From Metabacillus indicus LMG 22858 (GTDB taxonomy: Bacteria > Bacillota > Bacilli > Bacillales > Bacillaceae): DNA of 64,000 nucleotides. The DNA is taken from positions 1,550,001-1,614,000 of the forward strand of contig NZ_JGVU02000002.1 of NCBI RefSeq assembly GCF_000708755.2, read 5' to 3'. The position numbers were made by a program, and so were the translations under genes. Numbering within the stretch: position 1 is the stretch's first letter; each line of letters starts with the position of its first letter. Of this stretch, positions 35,573 to 48,063 are shown one piece after another. Below the pieces are notes generated by a model, which was not told the origin of the DNA, ran no database searches, and worked only from the letters and a program-made list of their open reading frames with translations.

Positions 35573-35602
35573 GCCAAAACTCCAAGCGCTTGGAGTTTTG
35601 GC
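35573..35602. terminator. Perfect 30-bp palindrome, probable terminator
   Basis: GCCAAAACTCCAAGC and GCTTGGAGTTTTGGC form a 15-bp perfect inverted repeat without a loop. It separates the tail genes from the lysis cassette; T/A-rich flanks lie on both sides. Confidence 0.65.
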
Positions 35603-35617
35603 AATAAAAAAAGCCTG

Positions 35618-35851
35618 TTAGGCTTCGTTTTCTTTGTTTATTTGTTTTCTTAGCAAGGCGACTTCAGAAACTAGTTCATTCTCTCGTTTTGCTGATTCTT
35701 CTGCCTGCTTGATCAGAAAATCATTTTCTTCTTGCAGCTGGGTGTTTTTTTCTTCTTGTTCTTTACCGAGCGCGAAAAATAGCGCTCGTTCGTCAGTCAA
35801 CCGAACAATTTGATTTTTTAAGTCTTCAATTATAAATCCCCGTTTATCCAT
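35618..35851 (-). CDS. Coiled-coil phage protein (77 aa)
   Basis: A Glu/Gln/Lys-rich 77-aa protein predicted to be one coiled coil from residue 5 to 74. GGAGA lies before ATG 35851, and the ATG overlaps the end of the preceding small gene. It lies between tail fibre genes and lysis genes, a usual place for small tail-associated proteins. Function is unknown. Confidence 0.7.
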   Translation of the reverse strand: MDKRGFIIEDLKNQIVRLTDERALFFALGKEQEEKNTQLQEENDFLIKQAEESAKRENELVSEVALLRKQINKENEA

Positions 35852-35996
35852 TGAAAGGTTCTCCAGTCAGGTGGCCAAGCCCCTCATCGACTAAAATTTC
35901 TTTTACCTGGGGTTTCAATAGGTCTGGCACTTCTGAGTACGACCATTTCCCCTTCATGATATAGGTGGCAAACAACATCGCTAACACATCACTCAA
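35844..35996 (-). CDS. XkdX / CD1375-like short phage protein
   Basis: A 50-aa protein starting at TTG 35996, eight bases after GGAGGA and overlapping the stop of the upstream gene. The core YIMKGKWSYSEVPDLLKPQV has the pattern of XkdX/CD1375-like proteins found after tail fibre genes in Bacillus and Clostridium phages (a short helix, then a V-P-x-x-L-K turn). It overlaps the next gene by eight bases. Function is unknown. Confidence 0.7.
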   Translation of the reverse strand: MSDVLAMLFATYIMKGKWSYSEVPDLLKPQVKEILVDEGLGHLTGEPFNG

Positions 35997-36282
35997 CTCC
36001 CATTCCTCCGAAAATCATGTTTGTTAATTCTAATATGGCCATAGAGTTCATTTCTTCAGGTCCCGGATCTCTCTGAGAAGCGAGGTTCTCGTTTCTTTTT
36101 CTCTCGACTTCATCAGATACCAATCCTTCAATCCAATCACCCCTTTCAAAGTCCCATTTTGGCTCAAAAAAACCCCGGTCTCCCCAGGGTTTCACGTGAT
36201 TTTCTGGAACTGGTTCATAGTCTTGCAAAAGCACAGAATCAATGATTTTTCCGTCTGAATCAACAATAATGTATTCCAGCAT
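35989..36282 (-). CDS. XkdW-like tail protein
   Basis: A 97-aa protein with the layout of XkdW-like proteins: an N-terminal strand pair (MLEYIIVDSDGKIIDSVLL), a Pro/Trp-rich middle (FEPKWDFERGDWIEG) and a C-terminal helix. It follows the tail fibre gene and is probably a fibre-associated or chaperone-like protein. GAGGTG precedes the ATG. Confidence 0.65.
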   Translation of the reverse strand: MLEYIIVDSDGKIIDSVLLQDYEPVPENHVKPWGDRGFFEPKWDFERGDWIEGLVSDEVERKRNENLASQRDPGPEEMNSMAILELTNMIFGGMGVE

Positions 36283-36291
36283 GTCTCACCT

Positions 36292-39983
<3,692 letters not shown>

Positions 39984-39993
<10 letters not shown>

Positions 39994-41438
39994 TTATCCC
40001 TCCATATAGCTTCCACAGTTGCCGCGCTTGGTGGATTTACAGCCAGCTGCGTTTCACCTACACCGAAGGGGAAGAAGCTGCCACCAAATTCTTTTATGTC
40101 GTTTCGGGATTCACCATTCACCCGAATTTCTTTTTCCTTGTGATCAATTTCAATAACGTCCCCCGCGTCTGCAATATAAGGAATTTGGACATCGGTAGGT
40201 TGATTGATACGAAAGGCTTTTATGTCATAAATTGAAGCAGCTGCGGCCTTTCGAGTTCCAAGCTGCCCAACATGAACGGCAATTTGAGACACTTGCTTGT
40301 TGAAAATGGAATCTTCGTCTAAAAACGTCACGGTTCTTCTTGTATGATGTTTGCCGGTTTTTGAATCAATTTTCGCGATATAGGCTGTCCATTTCTTGCC
40401 TATCCGGGATATGCGAAGCATGCCGTAAAAGTTATTCCAACTTTCTCGGGCATCCCCATATTCACTTAGAAGAAAGTGATTGATGGTATTGTCACCTATC
40501 CTCATCTCTCCTGCGACTGCCGAAATTGAACTTGATGTATCTTTTAGAGCCATTTTTGCTATGGCCTTATTGGCATCATCCAAGAGATAGACCTCAACTC
40601 TCCCCACAAGGTCACCCTTGCCATTTTGCAGGCCGACCAATGCATCTACCTTGAAATCGACAAGAGGGCCGTTCGGGACACTTGTCTTGATGGCCGGACC
40701 ATGCCAGGCGCTTCCAGTGCCATATCCGGAAGCCTGAAACTTGGTTGAATCCGAAACCATGGTCCCGGCGACTACTCCTCCGTCCACAAAGCTAGCCGTG
40801 CTCCATCCGGTTAAATTGTTGCATTGATGCCATAGAAGGCGCTCTTCTTTCACAAAGGGGACTTCCTTTTCTAAATCTACTGGCTCCCCAAGGCGGATGT
40901 AAGCATCTGGTGAGATGATGTCTAATAGAGTGATAGGTTCCAAGATGGTCGCACGAAAAAGAGGATAGCTGTCTGCAGTACCATGATTGACGATAATATC
41001 GTTCACAATAGAACCAATGGGATCGTTAATAATTTGCGTATTTTCCTGTCCATGACTATGAGAATCAGGAATTAAGATGGCGAAAGAGCCCTTTCCGAAA
41101 CGAAAGAGCCTTTCGAGGTCTGCAGCACCGTCTGGCACTCCATAATACATATGAACAGGATCCTCATCAAAAATGAGGGGAACAGCTTCTTTTCTCGGCC
41201 TTAGCCAATACGCAATCTGTCTCTTTAAGTCGTGTAGGTGAATAGGAGAATCTGCTTTAATCCCGATTTCAATGGCAAATGCCAGTACATCAAGATTCGC
41301 CCCTTCCAGGTATGCACCGTCTCTGTTCGGAATGGTGATAAAACGATTAATGACAGGGGCCCTGAGTGGTTTAACTGATTTAACCATGACATGGAAAGTT
41401 GAACTATGAATCCCGTCAAAAATTAATCCTCCGCTCAT
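39984..41438 (-). CDS. Distal tail protein (Dit) with an inserted domain
   Basis: A 484-aa siphovirus tail protein. The N-terminal 190 residues match the Dit/sipho_tail family (GIHSSTFHVMVKSVKPL, IPNRDGAYLEGANLD, then the galectin-like part). Residues about 200-420 are an insert with a lectin/laminin-G-like beta composition, and the last 60 residues return to the Dit ending (KEIRVNGESRND). Dit joins the tail tube to the tip; such inserts usually bind host carbohydrates. It overlaps the tape measure gene by four bases. Confidence 0.82.
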
Positions 41439-44400
41439 GTTATCAGCCCCTTGAAGTCTAATCCGAATTTGTCTTGAAGGTTCATTTCGTCCCTTATAGG
41501 CTTGGCAAGAACCTTGGCAATTGGCGTCTTTTCAATATCAATGTGCACAAGAACGTACTCAGGGTGCCCTCCGGCTGCGGCAACATCTGCCGTGCCTCTT
41601 GATCTGGAAGGGCTGTACGTTTCGTCCGAATCTCCAATATTTGCTCTCATTGGCACCTGGACAGCTGTCATTCCTGCCATGGAATTTGAAACTCTGGAGG
41701 CCAGGGAAGACATGGCCCTTTCAAGAGGGTGTCTCGCGTTCTCGATGGAGTCTCCAATCGGTCCAGCAAAGTCCATTCTATGAATGTCACTCAATGGTCC
41801 TCTTTTCGCCGGAGAAAACGGCCAGAAATCCCGGACAGCTCCGACGATGTCTTCCACTTTTCGAAGAATTTTCCCTTTCATTGCAGAAAGCCCGTCGATC
41901 GCACTTTGAATAATGGCCTTCCCACTGGCGTATAGGTCAATGTTAAAGGCACTCTTGATATTGCTCATGGCGCTTCTCACGGTGTCCCATGCCTGGTTCA
42001 TTTTAGAGCGAATGGTATTGACAGTCTCAGAGAATTTGCCTGAAACAGAGGACACGATGCCTGATGCCGCATTCGTGATCGTTGAGCGAATGGAGCTCCA
42101 GATGGATGTAACCGAAGACTTTACATTGTTCATTGCTTGCTGAATGCTGTTTCTCACCGCATCAAACTTCTGATAGGCTCCTGTTTTAATAGAGTCCCAA
42201 ACGGAGAATATAGAGGTTCGTATTCCGTTCCATATTTCTTGGGTTTTTGTTCGTGCATTTGTCCAGGTATTCGTGAAAAAGGTTAACACACTGTTCAAAA
42301 AGGATTTTGTCGAAGTAATCATGTTTGTCCACGTCTGGGAAAACCATTTTGCGATATTGATGAGAAAGGTTGTGGTACTGGTCAGCATGTTCGTCCATGT
42401 CTGAGAAAGCCAAGTGGCTAAACTGGTGAGAAAGGCTGTTGTACTGGTTATTACACTAGTCCACGCCTGTGAGAACCACGTGATCATACTGGTGAGAAAG
42501 GTTGTGATACCGGTGAGCATGCTAGTCCACATCTGTGAGAACCATGATGAAAAGGCTGTCCAGGCAGCAATCGCCGTGGTCACTATGTTTTCCCACGTCA
42601 TTGAGAAGTACGTTTTTACAGCTTCCCATATGAGAATGGCTTTTTCCTTGACTGTATCCCAGTTTTGATAGAGCCATACTCCTGCGGCCACTAACGCCCC
42701 AATCGCCACCACAACGCCGGCAACAATGCCCACAAGAGCGCCGACACTAATCCCAAGCAGACCGGCTGCTGTTGTGATACCAGCAAAAATTGGCGCAAGA
42801 GCCAATAAACCTGCGGCTAAAACTCCGACTGCGGTGGTCACGGCGACGATGGCAGCTGCGAGCTCTGGATTCTTCGAGATCCACTCAGCCACTTTCGAAA
42901 TCATACTGGCCACAACAGCCAAAACCGGGGCCAGGGCGAGCATCAGATCAGAGACAGCTGTTTTCATTTGTACCATTGGATCCGCATCTAACGTATCCAT
43001 TTGTTCTTGAAGACCACGGGTATTTTGAGCTGTTTTGTCAGCTGCAGTCGCGACTCCCTGAAAAACAGAAATCATATTCGCTCCCTGATCTTCCCACTTC
43101 GTACCGAAAACCTTTGTTGCCAGTTCATTCTTTAATTCTTTATTGTCAATGCCCTCTAACCATGTTGAAACCTCACTCATGGCTTTGGAACCTTCTTTTC
43201 CGCCTGCCGCGACTGCTTTGCCCCAATCTTGAAATTTCTTTGCGGAGATTCCGGCATCTTCAATTAATGGCTTTAAAGCCTTCGGCACTTCAAGGCCGAA
43301 ACCTGACATCGTCAGCCGGGCTTCTTTTACACCATCGTTCAAGTTATCGATGTTCCACGTTTTCGTATCGATTCCGGCTTCAAAAATGGCTTGTATTTCT
43401 TTCGCGTCGAAGCCAGCAAGCTGCATTTGAGTTCCATATTCGGAAATCGTATCAAGCTGCTCGGGTGGGAATCCTGCTTTCAAAAGGGAATTTGTCAGCG
43501 CAATCGCATCTTCATTGGTGATTTTCAGAGAGGCCGCAATCTCATTGGTTTCCTGGATCAGCTCGTTAAAGTCCACCCCGGCATAGGAGGCCGCAACGGT
43601 TCCGGCCATTTTTACAAGGGAAGCATTCTGTTCGTCGGTTGCATTCTTATTGAGTGCCCACTGCCGTCTGATTCCTTCAAGGGCTGCCTCCCCGTCTATT
43701 CCATACGCTTCAATCTGCTTAATGGCTTCTTTCACTGAGCCAATCGATTCAGGGGGTATTTCCATGGAGAGCTTTATTTTGGTATCAAGCGAAGAGGTAT
43801 CAAGCGCTTGTTCAACGGCGCCGGCCAGACCGCCACCGACCACTAATGCCCCGGCCACATTTTCCAGGCCAATGCCGACACCTTCTACGGCCTCCTCTGT
43901 ATCCTGCAGGTCCATCTGCAGACGCTGAATATCCCATCGAATGTTATTGATGGAATTTCCGGAATCAATAGAGGCCAACGTGGTTCGAAGCTGTTCAATA
44001 TCACCGTTCGCTCCAATAGCCTGACGTCCTATCCGTTGAAAAGCATATTCCAGATCCCGGGACGTAGCCGAGCCATTTTGGATGGCTGTCACTAACCGGT
44101 TGCCAATCACGTTTGCGTAGTCCTGAACAGAGGTTCCCGTTGCTTCAAAAAAGGCACCCAATTGACGGGTGCCTTGTCCAACTTTCTCTTGTTCTCTTGC
44201 CATATCCGTCATTGCTTGCTGATAGGTTTGCAGCTGCTGCTCGGTTTGCTGTAATTCACGGCGGAAGCCGCGGTATTGTTCCTCACCAATCGTTCCGGCT
44301 TCAAATTGTGCCTGCACCTGGGCTTCAGCTGCTCGTAATTGTTCGAGCTTTTGCGTTGTAGAGCCTATACTTTGAGTTAAAAGTTCCTGCCTTTGAGCCA

Positions 44401-44557
44401 GTAATTCAGTATTGTTCGGGTCGAATTTAAGAAGTCGCTCCACGTCTTTCAGTTCCTTTGCCAAGTCTTTGCTTCGCTGATTGACGTCTCTCAAAGCGCC
44501 CTCCAAGCCAACCGTATCATGACCAATTTCAATCGTAATCCCTTTAATTCTGCTCAC
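41435..44557 (-). CDS. Tail tape measure protein
   Basis: A 1040-aa protein that sets tail length. It starts GTG 44557 after AGGAGGTG. The N-terminal 250 residues are coiled coil, the middle has hydrophobic helices (AIVAVTTAVGVLAAGLLALAP), and then 22-residue tandem repeats (pattern WFSQxWTxMxTSTTxFLxxx) follow, before a helical C-terminus. It lies between chaperone and Dit as in all siphoviruses. No lytic domain is visible. Confidence 0.92.
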   Translation of the reverse strand: MSRIKGITIEIGHDTVGLEGALRDVNQRSKDLAKELKDVERLLKFDPNNTELLAQRQELLTQSIGSTTQKLEQLRAAEAQVQAQFEAGTIGEEQYRGFRRELQQTEQQLQTYQQAMTDMAREQEKVGQGTRQLGAFFEATGTSVQDYANVIGNRLVTAIQNGSATSRDLEYAFQRIGRQAIGANGDIEQLRTTLASIDSGNSINNIRWDIQRLQMDLQDTEEAVEGVGIGLENVAGALVVGGGLAGAVEQALDTSSLDTKIKLSMEIPPESIGSVKEAIKQIEAYGIDGEAALEGIRRQWALNKNATDEQNASLVKMAGTVAASYAGVDFNELIQETNEIAASLKITNEDAIALTNSLLKAGFPPEQLDTISEYGTQMQLAGFDAKEIQAIFEAGIDTKTWNIDNLNDGVKEARLTMSGFGLEVPKALKPLIEDAGISAKKFQDWGKAVAAGGKEGSKAMSEVSTWLEGIDNKELKNELATKVFGTKWEDQGANMISVFQGVATAADKTAQNTRGLQEQMDTLDADPMVQMKTAVSDLMLALAPVLAVVASMISKVAEWISKNPELAAAIVAVTTAVGVLAAGLLALAPIFAGITTAAGLLGISVGALVGIVAGVVVAIGALVAAGVWLYQNWDTVKEKAILIWEAVKTYFSMTWENIVTTAIAAWTAFSSWFSQMWTSMLTGITTFLTSMITWFSQAWTSVITSTTAFLTSLATWLSQTWTNMLTSTTTFLINIAKWFSQTWTNMITSTKSFLNSVLTFFTNTWTNARTKTQEIWNGIRTSIFSVWDSIKTGAYQKFDAVRNSIQQAMNNVKSSVTSIWSSIRSTITNAASGIVSSVSGKFSETVNTIRSKMNQAWDTVRSAMSNIKSAFNIDLYASGKAIIQSAIDGLSAMKGKILRKVEDIVGAVRDFWPFSPAKRGPLSDIHRMDFAGPIGDSIENARHPLERAMSSLASRVSNSMAGMTAVQVPMRANIGDSDETYSPSRSRGTADVAAAGGHPEYVLVHIDIEKTPIAKVLAKPIRDEMNLQDKFGLDFKGLIT
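42281..42544. repeat. 66-bp tandem repeats in the tape measure gene
   Basis: Four in-frame units of 66 bp have conserved Trp codons at 42346, 42412, 42478 and 42544. They encode 22-residue repeats. Unit number may vary between related phages and alter tail length. Confidence 0.8.
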
Positions 44558-44571
44558 TGTCTCACCTCCTG

Positions 44572-44969
44572 TTAAAACGCGTCAAAGTCATTCTGATTGG
44601 CCTTGCGTATTTGCTTCTTCGGCTTTTGCATGTTTAGGTATTCGTCAATATAATCCAGGCACATGCCCACCGTCATGTCTTCGAGATCGTCTTTGGCAAG
44701 ACCGACTTTTTTACATAAAAGAAGGAACATGTCTGTGGAAACGCCTTCCCCATCCGATGTTCCTTCGTTGTCTTTTATTTTTTTTTTCCTTGAATGCTAT
44801 GAGTGAGCAGGTCCTGGGTCTCAGAGATTACATCGACCAGAGGGAACTGTTCAAACTGATCCAGCCATGTGATCGGATCCGGAATGGATTTATCTGCCGT
44901 CTTGGCCAGCACCCATGTAAAGTTATAGAAAAGATCAAAATCAATGGACTCAATAGACGCGATGTCCAC
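44572..44969 (-). CDS. Tail assembly chaperone fusion (gpG-gpT type) by -1 frameshift
   Basis: The gpG-like frame reaches GGA AAA AAA AAA TAA. Its A10 run (44778-44787) is an A-AAA-AAA slippery site. A -1 slip continues with ATA AAA GAC and stays open to TAA 44572-44574. The extra segment (MFLLLCKKVGLAKDDLED ... RKANQNDFDAF) has the ending typical of gpT-like chaperone extensions just upstream of the tape measure. No other start or ribosome site serves this frame, so frameshift fusion is the natural expression route. The N-terminus of the protein appears truncated. Confidence 0.75.
44775..44969 (-). CDS. Tail assembly chaperone, short form, apparently N-terminally truncated
   Basis: A 64-aa product from GTG 44969, six bases after GGAGAGG. 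The part FDLFYNFTWVLAKTADKSIPDP and LVDVISETQDLLTHSIQGKKK matches the second half of gpG-like chaperones, which normally have about 100-130 residues with an N-terminal beta region. That region is missing. The gene starts inside the truncated tail tube gene. The chaperone binds the tape measure before tail assembly. Confidence 0.65.
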   Translation of the reverse strand: MDIASIESIDFDLFYNFTWVLAKTADKSIPDPITWLDQFEQFPLVDVISETQDLLTHSIQGKKK

Positions 44970-45234
44970 TGATTTCCTCTCCAAGTGCATCAATTGCGAA
45001 TTGTTCCGGGATATTCGCAATGTTGAGAGTTCCGTCATACCCTTGATTGCTGTTCGTCACATAGTACAGAAGGTTGTCCGCATAAAATTCACTTAGTTCT
45101 CCACGCGGATCCAGTGTAATTTCAACCCCACCGCGAATCCGGATTGGCGTTTCATACGTGATGGTACCTGCAGTCTCTGTATATGGCGCATAATGGACGT
45201 TCTCTAAACCAAAGGTCACTTTGTTTTCGTTCAT
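44950..45234 (-). pseudogene. Major tail tube protein, truncated at the C-terminus
   Basis: The 94 residues (MNENKVTFGLENVHYAPYT to LGEEI) match the first half of phi13-type major tail proteins, which are usually about 190-200 aa. After residue 88 the frame ends in SGHRVY and a stop, where the family would continue into the second half of the beta-sandwich. The missing 3' part and the missing 5' part of the next gene meet at about 44,970, which points to one deletion. The tail tube is probably not functional. Confidence 0.75.
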
Positions 45235-45236
45235 TG

Positions 45237-45566
45237 TTAAATCAACCTCACATCATAAATTTTTTGAAAGAGCTGTTCAGAAGGGATGAACACTTCATCC
45301 GGAATATAAGGAATGGAATGCTGATCGAGAACCTCTTCAAGCATGGCTTCAATAGCCAAGTCCTTTTTGTTCGTATAAAGTTCAATGGAAACGTCATCTA
45401 TCTTCTTGAAGACCTTGTTATCTGCCATGAAATGAGGAGATGCATTCACCATGTAACAAATATAAGGAGGTTCAGGGACGGGGCTGTTTTCAGATGCCGT
45501 AAAATGCGAATAAGCCACCGGCAAACCGGTCGCTTCCAGGATGGCTTTCAACTCAATGATCGTCAT
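45237..45566 (-). CDS. Tail completion / tail terminator protein
   Basis: A 109-aa protein in the position of the tail terminator (gpU-like). It has a mixed alpha/beta pattern, with VPEPPYICYMVNASPHFMAD, a central helix with acidic residues, and IYDVRLI at the end; this PYICY segment is common in such minor tail proteins. It overlaps the HK97 gp10-like gene by four bases. Terminator proteins cap the tail before head joining. Confidence 0.7.
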   Translation of the reverse strand: MTIIELKAILEATGLPVAYSHFTASENSPVPEPPYICYMVNASPHFMADNKVFKKIDDVSIELYTNKKDLAIEAMLEEVLDQHSIPYIPDEVFIPSEQLFQKIYDVRLI

Positions 45567-45919
45567 TCACGGATCGCCCTTTCCACATCGTCAATAAATT
45601 CCCTGAATACCTTTTCCTCCACTGGCTGAATATGAACTTTCGCCGGGGTCCTGCCGCCGTTTCTGTTGGCATGTCCTTTTTCAAGCAAATGGGTCAGCTG
45701 ATAATCGGTTTTATTATGAACGATTCTCTTCTTGCCGACCTTTTTCACACGCCACCCTTTTCGGTAACTCCCCGTAAGCTTTGGACTTGTGGTCTTCAGT
45801 TCTGAAACAGCATCCTTTGATACTCTTTCTTTTATCACTTCAATTTCTTGCTCAACTTCGTTCGTATAGTCACGCAAAACCTGCGTAATCTGATTGGCAA
45901 TTTGGTCAATACTAACCAC
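45563..45919 (-). CDS. HK97 gp10-family neck/tail protein
   Basis: A 118-aa protein of the HK97 gp10 family: an N-terminal helix, the segment TTSPKLTGSYRKGWRVKK, LLEKGHANRNGGRTPAKVHIQP and a C-terminal helix. It joins head and tail. The start overlaps the head closure gene by eight bases. Confidence 0.88.
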   Translation of the reverse strand: MVSIDQIANQITQVLRDYTNEVEQEIEVIKERVSKDAVSELKTTSPKLTGSYRKGWRVKKVGKKRIVHNKTDYQLTHLLEKGHANRNGGRTPAKVHIQPVEEKVFREFIDDVERAIRE

Positions 45920-46253
45920 CTGCCCTCACCTCGCAATACACCTCTGTATATCCATCTGTTCGCTGAAAATGCCGGTATGCAGTATACGTTGCGTCCTCAA
46001 ATTTGAGTTTCTTTTCATAATCGTACTCATCAGAATCAATCAACAAAACGATTTGAGGTTTATGGTTCAGCTGGCCAGCTACTGAAAACTCTGCCCGGCT
46101 GATGCTAATCTTGGAACAAAAGACTTGTCGTTCAATCGGTGTAGAAACGTTCTGGTTTAATTCATCCTTGACCGTATGCATTGAAAGCAACGAACAAACC
46201 TCGTCCAAGGAAACATAAGGGCTGCTTCCAAGACTGCTTTTAAGTGATGGCAT
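45912..46253 (-). CDS. Phage head closure protein
   Basis: A 113-aa protein matching head closure (head-tail joining) proteins: REVFCxKxSISxxEF-like ERQVFCSKISISRAEFSVAG, YEKKLKFEDATYTAYRHFQR and TDGYTEVYCEV at the end. It plugs the connector after DNA packaging. The start ATG 46253 has GGAAG five bases upstream and overlaps the connector gene by 14 bases. Confidence 0.85.
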   Translation of the reverse strand: MPSLKSSLGSSPYVSLDEVCSLLSMHTVKDELNQNVSTPIERQVFCSKISISRAEFSVAGQLNHKPQIVLLIDSDEYDYEKKLKFEDATYTAYRHFQRTDGYTEVYCEVRAGG

Positions 46254-46533
46254 CTGGTCTTCCTGCCTTCTGTATCAATCTATTGTTTATACGCAGCTTA
46301 AGATTTTTAGATAAAGGAACGTCTTCTTGGCGTTTGCGATAACTCCAGGCGGCGTAATCCACGGTAAGCATTTGATCCCCCACATTCACGAAATCCAGGA
46401 CAATCCCGGTCCGTTCAATTTCTTGCTGCGCCGACTGAATGAGGGTAAGAAAATAGGCATCCCTCAACGTGTGAGTGATGCCTAGATCAAGCTTCAGCAA
46501 AGCCAATAAATTCTCTGTGATTTGTTCGTTCAT
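46240..46533 (-). CDS. Head-tail connector (gp6-like adaptor)
   Basis: A 97-aa helical protein like HK97 gp6 (DNA packaging adaptor): an N-terminal helical segment, VDYAAWSYRKRQEDVPLSKN, and a C-terminal NRLIQKAGRPDA. It forms the ring below the portal. Confidence 0.85.
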   Translation of the reverse strand: MNEQITENLLALLKLDLGITHTLRDAYFLTLIQSAQQEIERTGIVLDFVNVGDQMLTVDYAAWSYRKRQEDVPLSKNLKLRINNRLIQKAGRPDAIT

Positions 46534-46544
46534 GGAGCACCGCC

Positions 46545-46784
46545 TTATTCTTTAGGCTTTTTCTTTCTGGCCGGCGCTTTCGGTTTAGGATCCGGCTGCT
46601 CACTTTGTTCAGTGGCTTCGGTTTCTGGAACATTTGTATTTCCAGAATTGTCTGCATCCGCAATAAAGCCGCGTTGCTCCAGATAGGCAATGCGTTTATC
46701 ATCAGCTGTTTCATAGAAAGAGCCCGCATTGTAACGGGCCCTTGTTTCTGCATCAATAAATGGCTTGATTACTTTGTTTTTCAT
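46545..46784 (-). CDS. Small head-associated protein (79 aa)
   Basis: A 79-aa protein with an ordered N-terminal half (IKPFIDAETRARYNAGSFYE, RIAYLEQRGFI) and a low-complexity Glu/Pro/Lys-rich tail (DPKPKAPARKKKPKE). It lies between capsid and connector genes, where many phages carry such a protein. GGGAGGA is upstream of the ATG. Role unknown. Confidence 0.75.
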   Translation of the reverse strand: MKNKVIKPFIDAETRARYNAGSFYETADDKRIAYLEQRGFIADADNSGNTNVPETEATEQSEQPDPKPKAPARKKKPKE

Positions 46785-46797
46785 CCTTTATCCTCCC

Positions 46798-48063
46798 TTA
46801 TACGACAGGAACGTCTACGATGGTAACCAGAACAAACGCTTCAGGCTTTACTGGTTTCCCGTCGAATCGTCCTTTGCCGCGGAATGCGGTTTGATCTTCC
46901 ACAAATTTCACGTGTTCAGAATTATCAATTGTGATGGCTTCACGTTCAACAAGCGTATACTTTGAGTATTCTCCGAAAAGGACTTTATCTGCATCCAGGT
47001 TGTTATTGAAAACAACGCGCAGGCCAAGAAGATCAGGACGGCCAAGGTTTGGAAGCTTGCCCACCACGTTACCCTCAGAATCCACCTGAATGCTATACTC
47101 TGCAAGTCGGCCGTAATACGTTCTGCGGCTCATGACAGCAACGATTTCTCCGACACTATCAACGCCCGTGTCAATGAGTCCAAGGTGCTTCACTAGGTTT
47201 TTCAAAAGGTTAGCATCCGCATCGACTGAGACAATGTTTTCAGCTGGCAGGGCAGGAATGATTCCTTCCGGCTGTTTTTGTGCAGCTCCTTGACCTTTTA
47301 CAATGGCAATATCAAGTGCAAGAGCGATAGCTCGAGCGATTTTCTTTGTCACATATTCATCTAGGTTAATGATAGAATCCTGCAGCAGGTAATTGTCAAC
47401 AAACGTAACCTTACCTACCTTGAACCCGTCAAAGTCAATGTTTGCAATTGTTCCAACGTCTCCAGTAGGAATCGGGGCTTTTTGTTCAACCCAAGAGGCC
47501 GGCGTTGTATCTGTATCAACCAGGATACGAGTTGTACCTTTCACACGAATCTTTTCAACCAATGGATAAAGTGTTGTGAAATCCCCCATGATGTCCATGA
47601 TCCGGTTAATGACCACTTCCGGAATAGTCAGCTCGGAACCTGAGATGGCGCGGATGTTACGGAACTTATTGTAAAAATCCACAACTTCGCTGTGCTTGTA
47701 GTATTCACCAGTTCTCAATAGCTCTCTTACCTGTTGTCTGTTCATGCCTTCCATTTCCCCCTTTTCATTTGAACGCTGCTGCTGTGCTGGCTCGTTGCTG
47801 TTTAGCTTTTCGAGTTCGCTTTCAAGGTCAGCAATTTCTGTTTCGAGCTTGGTCTTACTTTTTTCAAGCTGTGCCTCGTCGTCTTCAAGCTTTGTCATGC
47901 TCTCCTCAACGGCTTCAATTTCGTCTTCCGTTTTGGCCTCATTGATCGCTGCCTCTAACTCTTGGGACCTTGTTGCAAACCCTTCCTGCTGAATCAATAA
48001 ATCAGCCAGGCTTGATTGTCTTTGTTCAATTTTCTTTAAAAGCATAATTTGTCTTAGTGCCAT
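46798..48063 (-). CDS. Major capsid protein, HK97 fold
   Basis: A 421-aa HK97-type capsid protein. Residues 1-105 form a coiled-coil delta (scaffold) domain that the prohead protease removes; the body starts near MNRQQVRELLRTGEYYKH and has capsid blocks such as WVEQKAPIPTGDVGTIANI and LDEYVTKKIARAIALALD. The start overlaps the protease gene by ten bases. Confidence 0.93.
   Translation of the reverse strand: MALRQIMLLKKIEQRQSSLADLLIQQEGFATRSQELEAAINEAKTEDEIEAVEESMTKLEDDEAQLEKSKTKLETEIADLESELEKLNSNEPAQQQRSNEKGEMEGMNRQQVRELLRTGEYYKHSEVVDFYNKFRNIRAISGSELTIPEVVINRIMDIMGDFTTLYPLVEKIRVKGTTRILVDTDTTPASWVEQKAPIPTGDVGTIANIDFDGFKVGKVTFVDNYLLQDSIINLDEYVTKKIARAIALALDIAIVKGQGAAQKQPEGIIPALPAENIVSVDADANLLKNLVKHLGLIDTGVDSVGEIVAVMSRRTYYGRLAEYSIQVDSEGNVVGKLPNLGRPDLLGLRVVFNNNLDADKVLFGEYSKYTLVEREAITIDNSEHVKFVEDQTAFRGKGRFDGKPVKPEAFVLVTIVDVPVV

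Noticed and set aside
42790-43521. 243-residue plus-strand frame within the tape measure gene
   Set aside because: Arg/Ser/Leu/Pro-rich antisense shadow of a conserved phage gene.
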